A stretch of 5,127 nucleotides of DNA from SAT2750 sp964476375. Lineage in GTDB: Bacteria > Planctomycetota > Planctomycetia > Pirellulales > Pirellulaceae. How positions within the stretch are numbered: the stretch's first letter is position 1; each line of letters starts with the position of its first letter. The notes under the pieces were generated by a model. It ran no database searches and was not told the origin of the DNA. It worked only from the letters and a program-made list of their open reading frames with translations. The stretch spans positions 1 to 5,127 of the forward strand of contig CAYYZW010000142.1 in assembly GCA_964476375.1 (NCBI GenBank). Reading direction: 5' to 3'. Both the position numbers and the translations under genes were made by a program. Below are positions 1 through 5,127 of this stretch, piece after piece.

Positions 1-691
1 GCTTGCGGGTCGCCTGGCAGATCTCCTCGGGAATGATCCGCAGTGGGTTGCCGGTCGATTCGGCCAGCACCTGGATCATGCAGGATCGCTCCAGGTAGTA
101 AAGGTCGTCGAAGGCCATCGCGATGTCCGGCCCCGTGACCACCACCCCATGGTTGGCCAGGAAGAGAATGTCGTTGTCGGCGATCAATGCGGCCATCCGC
201 TGTCCCTCGGCCGCATCCACCGCCAGCCCGTTGTAAGCGTCGTCGTAACCGATCCGGTCATAATAGCGAAGGGCGTTCTGGCTGCACCAGGCCACCCGGC
301 CCGGCTGGCTGCAGCAGAGTGCCGTCGCATGGGGCATGTGCGTGTGCATCACGCAACGGGCCGCAGGTTTGGCCAGGTGAATCTGGGAGTGGATGAAGAA
401 AGCGGTCGGCTCGGCCTCGTGCTTTCCTTTAATACGGTTGCCCTCCGGATCGACGACCAGCAGGTCACTGATCGTGAGTTCCGACCAGTGCAGGCCCTGC
501 GGGTTCAGCAGGAACTGGTCGCTGGTACCGGGAACCAGCACGCTGAAGTGATTGCAGATACCCTCTCCCAGTCCCTGGACTTCCGCCCAGCGGAGCGCGA
601 CGAGCAGTTCCAGCCGGGCCTGGAAAACCGGGTCGGGGTTCGCCAGTGCCTGGCGTGCATCGGTGGAGAGATTCTCGGTGGAAGCGTTCAC
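1..691 (-). CDS. Class II aldolase/adducin family protein, C-terminus cut by window edge
   Basis: The first 230 residues of a class II aldolase/adducin-fold protein are visible. Family members are usually cytosolic zinc enzymes that cleave or decarboxylate sugar phosphates or related hydroxy-acids. Seen here: an N-terminal helix leading into GEGICNHFS (residues 42-50), LNPQGLHWSEL (62-72), EAEPTAFF (92-99) with a candidate catalytic Glu94, the zinc-ligand motif HTH at 116-118 (MHTHMPHATAL), and the third ligand His181 in LANHGVVV. Family proteins are often about 250-270 residues, so only a short tail should be missing. The start is GTG at 691-689. It is the first possible start after an in-frame TAG, which is also the stop codon of the upstream sialidase-like gene (739-737), and no ATG occurs before the HTH motif. 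The ribosome site is weak (AGGA about 11 nt upstream). The 45 nt gap suggests co-transcription with the sialidase-like gene. The aldolase fold is secure; the substrate is unknown, and it need not be a fuculose- or ribulose-phosphate aldolase. Confidence 0.9.
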   Translation of the reverse strand, partial: MNASTENLSTDARQALANPDPVFQARLELLVALRWAEVQGLGEGICNHFSVLVPGTSDQFLLNPQGLHWSELTISDLLVVDPEGNRIKGKHEAEPTAFFIHSQIHLAKPAARCVMHTHMPHATALCCSQPGRVAWCSQNALRYYDRIGYDDAYNGLAVDAAEGQRMAALIADNDILFLANHGVVVTGPDIAMAFDDLYYLERSCMIQVLAESTGNPLRIIPEEICQATRK

Positions 692-736
692 AGGGTAGTC
701 GTTCCTGGGTGGTTGGGAAACGAGCGGGCGGGCACC

Positions 737-1735
737 CTAGCCGTCCCCGGGTAACCTGATCCGGGCCAGGTAGATCGAGGTCTTCTCCTCGTGCGAGGAA
801 TAATAACTCATCCAGAGAAGACCCTCGTGCCACACCATGCCCGGGTAACTGGTGTCGCCGCCACTGGGAAGCTGCAGAACCGGTTCATAGGACGTGGCTG
901 TCATCCTGATCAGTCCCGTCTTGGCCCCTCCCGGGAGGTAGAGCCGGGCACCGGCCCACATCTGGCCGCCTGGCAGTCGGATGAAATTTGGCCCCCCCAT
1001 TCGGTGCGGGACCTTGGTCCATGACCAGTCGGTGTAGGGCGGCCGGCTTCGCCCGATCCACTCCGGCCGGGTAAGCGCGATCATCTCGCCGTCCGGCATG
1101 AAGCGCAGCGTCGTCTCGCTGGCGTTCCAGGTGTTGTCCGGCAGTCGAAACTCGGTGATATACTCCCAGTCAATGCAGTCCGTACTCTTGTACAGTATGC
1201 CTCGTCGCGGATCCCGGCCCTCGCCCAGCTTGCTGACGCTGTAGGCAATTCCCTTGTGCCAGGTGATGCGCCAGAGCCAGTGGTCCTCGGCCAGCAGCTT
1301 CCGTGGAGCGGTCCAGGTTCGGCTGTCAGCGGAGAAACTCACCCGCGGGCTGCGGGTGAGATAGGTCTCCCCGCGATGCTGACTTGCTCCCATGATCAGG
1401 ACCAGCCGACCCTTCGGGTCGAGGGAGAGTTTCGGATCCCGCAGGTCCCTCCCTTTTTCGACCAGGTGGCCGGTGCTGACCCATTTCTCACCATCGGCCG
1501 ACTCGATGATGCGGATGGTTCCATCCGTGCTGGCATGGGTTGTGGCCTCGCGAAAACAGCAGAGCCACTTGTCCTGGAAGCGGATCAGGTCGGTAAAGGC
1601 GGAATGTGTGGCCTGGTCCCATATTTTCCGGACCTCGACCAGTTCCGGTTCCCCTGCCTCGATCGAACCTCCCACCAGATTTCCAAACACCAGCAGGGGA
1701 ATGACGGACGCGCTGTATAGTAGCTGCCAGTTCAT
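737..1735 (-). CDS. Secreted sialidase-like (exo-alpha-sialidase family) beta-propeller protein
   Basis: This is a 332-residue protein, complete in the window. Residues 1-27 look like a Sec signal peptide: a hydrophobic stretch around residues 9-22, with likely cleavage after SIEA. The mature part resembles the six-bladed propeller proteins annotated in planctomycetes as sialidase or exo-alpha-sialidase. Three degenerate Asp boxes of the form S-x-D-x(3)-W are visible: SADGEKW (79-85), SADSRTW (135-141) and STDCIDW (184-190). Further family-like segments are AFTDLIRFQDKW (46-57), CFREATTH (60-67) and, near the C-terminus, GDTSYPGMVWHEGLLWMSYY (293-312). I chose the ATG at 1735-1733 because GGAG lies 6 nt upstream; a GTG four codons earlier has no good ribosome site. 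The gene starts 11 nt after the secreted-protein stop, so the two are probably co-translated. I cannot confirm the full arginine triad, Tyr nucleophile and Glu of true GH33 sialidases, so activity on sialic acid is not shown; another glycan, or a binding role, is possible. Confidence 0.85.
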   Translation of the reverse strand: MNWQLLYSASVIPLLVFGNLVGGSIEAGEPELVEVRKIWDQATHSAFTDLIRFQDKWLCCFREATTHASTDGTIRIIESADGEKWVSTGHLVEKGRDLRDPKLSLDPKGRLVLIMGASQHRGETYLTRSPRVSFSADSRTWTAPRKLLAEDHWLWRITWHKGIAYSVSKLGEGRDPRRGILYKSTDCIDWEYITEFRLPDNTWNASETTLRFMPDGEMIALTRPEWIGRSRPPYTDWSWTKVPHRMGGPNFIRLPGGQMWAGARLYLPGGAKTGLIRMTATSYEPVLQLPSGGDTSYPGMVWHEGLLWMSYYSSHEEKTSIYLARIRLPGDG

Positions 1736-1749
1736 CAGGATCTCCACTA
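1736..1749 (-). promoter_or_regulatory. Ribosome binding site and stop/start junction deciding the sialidase-like start
   Basis: Reading the minus strand, the TAG stop of the upstream secreted protein (1749-1747) overlaps by one base a GTG (1747-1745). GGAG (1745-1742) follows, then a 6 nt spacer, then ATG (1735-1733). The GGAG-to-ATG distance suits Shine-Dalgarno initiation, and this start places the hydrophobic signal-peptide core close to the N-terminus. The arrangement suggests translational coupling of the two genes. Confidence 0.6.
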
Positions 1750-2478
1750 CTTCGAGTCAGGTAATTCGGATGTCGCGCCCGTTGAGACCTTCTCCACGGT
1801 CAGCGTCAGGCTCCCTTTCTGCTCACGGTTTGCTCCTTTCAAGTCAAACTCGATGGCCAGCCGGGCGACGCCAAAAGGGACCTTTTCATGCACCAGGCTC
1901 TGGATGGTGGCGGTGAAAGTAGTTTCATCTTTTTCCTTGGAGTAAGTGCCACTGTGTCCCGTGCACTCGAGTTCTCCCAGTCCTGTCCTGAGGGTCGTTT
2001 TTTCCAGTGGCTTGGCACTCTTTAAAGGGCCCCCGAAAAAAAGTGGCACGGGGCCCTTGATCGGATCCGCTATCGCTTCCTTGGTGGTCTTTGTGGCTTC
2101 ACCATTCCCACGCTTTGTATAGCTCTTTACCATCGTCGTGATCGGATCGCCCCCTTTCTTCAGCTGGTCCTCGGGAATCAGCAGCTTGAAGTACTGGGCA
2201 CGCTTTGATTCATTCAGTTCCGTGAAAAAGCCAAGCTCCATCCAGCGGCATGCTTTTCCTTCATGCATGACCTTGCCGACAGAACTGAGCGTGACCGTGG
2301 CCTTGAACCCGGGGGGAGGGGCCGGGGTGCTCTTCATTTCGGTCTTGTAAGTCACCCTGGTGCCATCTTCAGAAAGCTTGTGAATCAAGCCATCTGCCAA
2401 AAGGGAGGGGCCGGCCAGGGATGCGGAAAGCAGCGTCAGGATACAAAGATGCGTGCTGGTGGTATAGCGAAACGTCAT
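1747..2478 (-). CDS. Secreted lysine-rich protein of unknown function
   Basis: This is a 243-residue protein I cannot assign to a named family. The N-terminus (MTFRYTTSTHLCILTLLSAS) has one basic residue before a hydrophobic core at about residues 10-22, and probable signal peptidase I cleavage follows SLLA (residues 26-29). The mature part is rich in Lys (about 25) and Thr, has no further membrane segment, and alternates polar and hydrophobic residues as expected of beta strands (for example 40-48, 60-68, 185-195, 205-230). A proline-rich stretch TPAPPPG (51-57) comes early, and three cysteines (12, 77, 172) include one in the signal. I chose ATG 2478-2476 because GGAG sits 7 nt upstream and the signal peptide then begins at residue 1; the same frame is open back to an ATG at 2568, but the added 30 residues are basic and would bury the signal. 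It lies between the DUF1501 and sialidase-like genes, 11 nt before the latter. A lipid- or ligand-binding beta protein is a guess from strand pattern only. Confidence 0.8.
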   Translation of the reverse strand: MTFRYTTSTHLCILTLLSASLAGPSLLADGLIHKLSEDGTRVTYKTEMKSTPAPPPGFKATVTLSSVGKVMHEGKACRWMELGFFTELNESKRAQYFKLLIPEDQLKKGGDPITTMVKSYTKRGNGEATKTTKEAIADPIKGPVPLFFGGPLKSAKPLEKTTLRTGLGELECTGHSGTYSKEKDETTFTATIQSLVHEKVPFGVARLAIEFDLKGANREQKGSLTLTVEKVSTGATSELPDSK

Positions 2479-2489
2479 CGGGAGACTCC
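2479..2489 (-). promoter_or_regulatory. Ribosome binding site deciding the start of the secreted unknown protein
   Basis: On the minus strand GGAG (2489-2486) is followed by a 7 nt spacer and ATG (2478-2476). This supports initiation directly before the signal peptide, not at the in-frame ATG at 2568, which lies close to the hairpin. Confidence 0.6.
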
Positions 2490-2574
2490 AGACGTGGTGG
2501 AGAGCAGGATTCCAAGCCGACAGTCTAGCATCTTTCTTTTTCTGCCGCAGCGAGTTTCGCCAAAGCATGCAGGG

Positions 2575-2595
2575 AGAGAGTGACCGTCACTCTCT
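2575..2595. terminator. Perfect 9-bp inverted repeat just after the DUF1501 stop; possible terminator or mRNA-processing hairpin
   Basis: The arms AGAGAGTGA (2575-2583) and TCACTCTCT (2587-2595) are exact reverse complements separated by CCG. The structure begins one base beyond the DUF1501 stop codon (TAG at 2599-2597, minus strand). In the direction of transcription the stem is followed by CCCTGCATGC and not by a U-tract, so it is not a canonical intrinsic terminator. It could be a weak or factor-dependent terminator, an attenuator lowering expression of the three downstream genes, or a 3'-end stabiliser. The rest of the 118 nt spacer (2596-2479) shows no convincing -35/-10 pair to my eye. 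Confidence 0.45.
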
Positions 2596-2596
2596 G

Positions 2597-4045
2597 CTAG
2601 GCGAGCACGTCCTTGACCACCTTGCCGTGCACGTCGGTAAGCCGGAAGTCCCGGCCCTGGAACTTGTAAGTCAGTTTCTGGTGGTCAATGCCGAGCAGGT
2701 GCAGGGTGGTGGCCTGCAGGTCATGTACGTGGAAAGGGTTCTCGGCGACGTTGTAGCTGAAGTCGTCGGATTTTCCGTAATGGGCCCCTCCCTTGATACC
2801 GCCCCCGGCCATCCAGAGACAGAAGTTTCGAGGATGATGGTCCCGGCCATGGGCTTTCTTGTTGTTCATGTCGCCCTGGCAAAAGACGGTGCGGCCAAAC
2901 TCGCCGCCCCAGATGACCAGCGTTTCATCAAGCAGCCCTCGCTGCTTGAGATCCTTGACCAGGGCTGCCGAGGGCTGGTCGGTGTCGCGGCACTGGACGG
3001 CCAGCTGGGTCGGCAGGTTCCCGTGCTGGTCCCAGCCGGCGTGCATCAGCTGGACAAACCGCACTCCCTTCTCTGCCAGCCGCCGGGCCAGCAGGCAATT
3101 CTGGGCAAAGGAGCCACGCCGCATCACGTCCGGGCCATAGGCATCCAGCACGTGTTGCGGTTCGGTGCTGACATCTGCCAGTTCCGGCACCGAGGCCTGC
3201 ATTTTATAGGCCATCTCGTACTGGGCGATACGGGTCATGATCTCCGGGTCGCCAACCTGCTGGTACTTCATCCGGTTTAATTCGGCCAGGTCATCCAGCA
3301 GGCCGGCTCGTAGTTTTCTTCCCAGTCCGGCCGGGTTGGAGAGGTAGAGTACCGGATCCCCGCTGCCGCGGAACTTGACCCCCTGGTGCCGAGTGGGCAG
3401 GAAACCGCTTCCCCAGTACCACTCGTAGAAAATCTGTCCGCAGGACGCTTCCTTGTCTCGCGAGGTCATCACGCAGAACGTGGGAAGCTCATCATTCTCA
3501 CTTCCCAGGCCATAGGAGAGCCAGCTTCCGTAGCTTGGCCGGCCTGGCATTTCTGAACCGGTAAGGAAAAAAGTGATGGCCGGGGCATGGTTGATTGCCT
3601 CGGTGTACATGCTGCGGACAATACAGATGTCATCGGCAATCGAGGCGGTGTGGGGCAACAGGTCACTGATCCACTGGCCGCTTTCGCCATGCTGCCGGAA
3701 GGGGGAGATGCTGGGCAGCACCTTCTGTGATTTCCCCTGGGTCATCGTGGTCAGCCGCTGGCCCCCCTGCACCGAGGCTGGCAGGTCCGTGCCTCTTAAC
3801 TTTTCCATCTCCGGCTTGTGGTCGAACGTGTCGACCTGTGTCGGGGCCCCGTTCTGGAACAGGTAGATCACCCGCTTGGCCTTGGGAGCAAAATGTGGGA
3901 TGCCTGGCAGGCCGGGGGTTTTTTTCCCCGCGATCAGATCGGGGCCAAGCAGCGAGGCCAGCGCAGCAGCCCCGATACCCGTACTGCTGCGGCCAAAGAA
4001 ATGCCGGCGGGTGACAAGTCGGTCGTGTTCCGTGCGGGGGTCCAT
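2597..4045 (-). CDS. DUF1501 domain-containing protein with twin-arginine signal
   Basis: This is a complete 482-residue protein of the DUF1501 family, which is abundant in planctomycetes and belongs to the alkaline-phosphatase/sulfatase-like fold group; its biochemical activity is not established. The N-terminus carries a Tat signal: TRRHFFG (12-18), then a hydrophobic Ala/Leu stretch to about residue 33, so it should be exported folded, consistent with a metal cofactor. Family landmarks follow in order: FAPKAKRVIYLFQNGAPTQ (52-70), DTFDHKP (72-78), HAPAITFFLTG (153-163), MHAGWDQHGN (334-343), VIWGGEFGRT (377-386) and GRDHHPRNF (400-408). Asp339/His341, Glu382 and Asp402/His403/His404 are candidate metal ligands by analogy. 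The length is typical. ATG at 4045 follows GAAG with a 5 nt spacer and starts only 13 nt after the PSD1 stop, so the two form an operon. An unusual A7 tract, flanked by GGGG and CCCCC, encodes GKKTP just after the signal (minus strand, 3929-3914). The family call is firm; the catalytic role is inference. Confidence 0.95.
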   Translation of the reverse strand: MDPRTEHDRLVTRRHFFGRSSTGIGAAALASLLGPDLIAGKKTPGLPGIPHFAPKAKRVIYLFQNGAPTQVDTFDHKPEMEKLRGTDLPASVQGGQRLTTMTQGKSQKVLPSISPFRQHGESGQWISDLLPHTASIADDICIVRSMYTEAINHAPAITFFLTGSEMPGRPSYGSWLSYGLGSENDELPTFCVMTSRDKEASCGQIFYEWYWGSGFLPTRHQGVKFRGSGDPVLYLSNPAGLGRKLRAGLLDDLAELNRMKYQQVGDPEIMTRIAQYEMAYKMQASVPELADVSTEPQHVLDAYGPDVMRRGSFAQNCLLARRLAEKGVRFVQLMHAGWDQHGNLPTQLAVQCRDTDQPSAALVKDLKQRGLLDETLVIWGGEFGRTVFCQGDMNNKKAHGRDHHPRNFCLWMAGGGIKGGAHYGKSDDFSYNVAENPFHVHDLQATTLHLLGIDHQKLTYKFQGRDFRLTDVHGKVVKDVLA

Positions 4046-4060
4046 CGTATCTTCTTTCCT
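4046..4060 (-). promoter_or_regulatory. Purine-rich ribosome binding region for the DUF1501 gene
   Basis: The minus strand reads AGGAAAGAAG and then ATACG before the ATG. AGGA (4060-4057) overlaps the stop codon of the PSD1 gene, while GAAG (4054-4051) lies at the better distance of 5 nt. The overlap with the upstream stop suggests that translation of the two genes is coupled. Confidence 0.45.
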
Positions 4061-5127
4061 ATTCCCTGGTCAGCGCCTCGTCGGTATTGAGAATCATGTT
4101 CATCACGTTGCCATAAGCGGCGACCTCGATCGCGTCGAGTCCCTCGGCCGGGGGATACTCGCCCGACTGTCGGAATGCATCGGCCTGCTCGGGGTTCTCC
4201 CGGTAGAAGGTCAGTGACCGCTCGAGGGCTCGCTGCAGGATGGCCCGTTCCGCCTCGCCCGGATTGCGGCTGGTGGTCATTCGAAAGGCGGTCGCCAGGC
4301 GATCGCCGGGAGTCTTGTGGCTGGTGAGCATCCGCTCGGCAAAGACACGAGCCGCTTCCACGAAGGTGATGTCGTTGAGCAGCGTGAGGGCATGCAGGGG
4401 GGTGTTGGTGCGGCGGAGGCGAACATTGCATACCTGCCGGTTCGCCTCGTCGAACATGTTGGGGGGGCCCAGGGACCGTCGCCAGAAGGTGTAGAGGCTG
4501 CGGCGGTAAAGGCTGTCTCCGGAATCACGGGTGTAAGTGATCTTGCCAAAGCTGAAATCCGCCCAGAGTCCTCCGGGCTGGTACGGCTTGACCGAGGGGC
4601 CCCCCACCTTTTCCTTGAGCAGGCCCGAGACCGCCAGGGCCTGGTCGCGTATCACGTGGGCCGGCAGGCGATGTCGTGGGCCCCGCGCCAGCAGCCGGTT
4701 GAATGGATCCATGTCACCAAGTTCCGGGCGCGCGGTGGATTGCTGCCGGTACGTGGCACTCTGGACCATCAGCCGGATCATCTGCTTGGTATCCCATCCG
4801 TTTTTCACGTACTCGGTGGCGAGCCAGTCCAGCAGGGCGGGGTGGCTTGGTAATTCGCCCTGGGACCCAAAGTCCTCGCTGGTGCGAACCAGGCCGCTGC
4901 CGAATATGGATTGCCAGAGCCGGTTGACGGCAACGCGAGCGGTCAGCGGGTGCCGGCCGGAGACCAGCCAGCGGGCCAGGGCCAGCCGGTTGGGAGGAGC
5001 ATCGCCGGCAAGCGTGGGCAGGCTGGCCGGAACTCCCGGGTGGATCTGTCCCTCGTCCTTGCGAAGGGCGTCATAACGACCCACGGTCAGCATGTATGTT
5101 TCTCGTGGCGTGTCTCGGTCCCTCATG
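4059..5127 (-). CDS. PSD1 / DUF1553 domain protein (C-terminal part of a DUF1549-DUF1553, often cytochrome-c-linked, planctomycete protein)
   Basis: The last 355 residues and stop codon are present; the reading frame is still open at the right edge. The ATG at 5126 is most likely an internal Met, because it sits in the conserved VM-x(n)-PRETYML stretch of these proteins. DUF1553 landmarks, numbered from that Met, are: PRETYMLTVGRYD (7-19), GVPASLP (31-37), NRLALARWLVSGRHPLTARV (46-65), VNRLWQSIFGSGLVRTSEDF (67-86), PSHPALLDWLA (93-103), RLMVQSATYRQQS (118-130), RRSLYTFWRRSLGPPNM (208-224), RRTNTPLHALTLLND (238-252), and a closing NTDEALTRE. Full-length members often exceed 700 residues, with an N-terminal DUF1549 and sometimes a PSCyt1 heme domain; whether one is present here cannot be seen. 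Most are secreted. It precedes the DUF1501 gene by 13 nt, the usual partner order in planctomycetes. The function of the pair is unproven; roles in glycan or other polymer processing have been suggested from context. Confidence 0.93.
   Translation of the reverse strand, partial: MRDRDTPRETYMLTVGRYDALRKDEGQIHPGVPASLPTLAGDAPPNRLALARWLVSGRHPLTARVAVNRLWQSIFGSGLVRTSEDFGSQGELPSHPALLDWLATEYVKNGWDTKQMIRLMVQSATYRQQSTARPELGDMDPFNRLLARGPRHRLPAHVIRDQALAVSGLLKEKVGGPSVKPYQPGGLWADFSFGKITYTRDSGDSLYRRSLYTFWRRSLGPPNMFDEANRQVCNVRLRRTNTPLHALTLLNDITFVEAARVFAERMLTSHKTPGDRLATAFRMTTSRNPGEAERAILQRALERSLTFYRENPEQADAFRQSGEYPPAEGLDAIEVAAYGNVMNMILNTDEALTRE

Noticed and set aside
149..754. 201-residue open frame on the plus strand opposite the aldolase gene
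   Set aside because: It lies antisense to a gene with clear family motifs; the product has no recognisable domain and looks like a high-GC shadow frame.
2479..2568. Upstream ATG at 2568 as start of the secreted unknown protein
   Set aside because: It would add 30 mostly basic residues before the signal peptide; the ATG at 2478 has GGAG at proper distance and puts the signal at the N-terminus.
2479..2574. Promoter for the three downstream genes in the spacer
   Set aside because: TAGACT resembles a -10 box in only four of six positions and has no TTGACA-like partner 16-18 nt upstream; planctomycete promoters are also poorly defined, so I do not call one.
2567..3280. 237-residue plus-strand open frame opposite the DUF1501 gene
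   Set aside because: The opposite strand encodes conserved DUF1501 motifs throughout; this product is low in structure cues and begins near the hairpin without a good ribosome site.
4537..5076. 179-residue plus-strand open frame opposite the PSD1 gene
   Set aside because: The DUF1553 motifs on the minus strand explain the region; the plus-strand product is rich in Arg, Ser and Pro, as expected from out-of-frame reading of GC-rich DNA.
5124..5126. ATG at the right edge as the start of the PSD1 gene
   Set aside because: The frame is open to the edge and the residues there are inside a conserved family segment, so the gene continues beyond the window.
1..5127. CRISPR array, tRNA, insertion sequence, defence or phage genes
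   Set aside because: No spaced direct repeats, cloverleaf, transposase/integrase motifs or terminal repeats were seen, and the window is filled by the five genes.

Overview
This 5.1 kb window is almost fully coding, with every credible gene on the minus strand, so it reads right to left. The organism is very probably a planctomycete. The right half carries a C-terminal PSD1 (DUF1553) protein followed 13 nt later by a Tat-exported DUF1501 protein, a pairing that is expanded and typical in Planctomycetes (Rhodopirellula, Blastopirellula, Gimesia and relatives). The fairly high GC content and the run of exported proteins of unknown function agree with that. I cannot name genus or species.

Layout in transcription order: (1) 5127-4059, the C-terminal 355 residues of a DUF1549/DUF1553-type protein whose N-terminal half lies outside the window; (2) 4045-2597, a complete DUF1501 protein with a twin-arginine signal; (3) a 118 nt spacer (2596-2479) that opens with a perfect 9-bp hairpin directly behind the DUF1501 stop codon; (4) 2478-1747, a small Sec-exported lysine-rich protein of no family I recognise; (5) 1735-737, a secreted sialidase-like beta-propeller protein with three degenerate Asp boxes; (6) 691 to the left edge, a class II aldolase/adducin-family protein starting at GTG and cut off at its C-terminus. 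Spacing is tight (13, 118, 11 and 45 nt), so the genes could form one operon or two adjacent units split at the hairpin.

Working picture (inference): four proteins act outside the cytoplasm and the last acts inside. The PSD1/DUF1501 pair and the sialidase-like protein may take part in handling complex glycans or other polymers at the cell surface, and the aldolase could process a released sugar derivative or hydroxy-acid. No substrate can be read from the sequence. I found no tRNA, rRNA, CRISPR array, transposase, integrase, attachment site or defence-type gene. The most open items are the uncharacterised secreted protein, the biochemical role of the PSD1/DUF1501 pair, and the hairpin between them.
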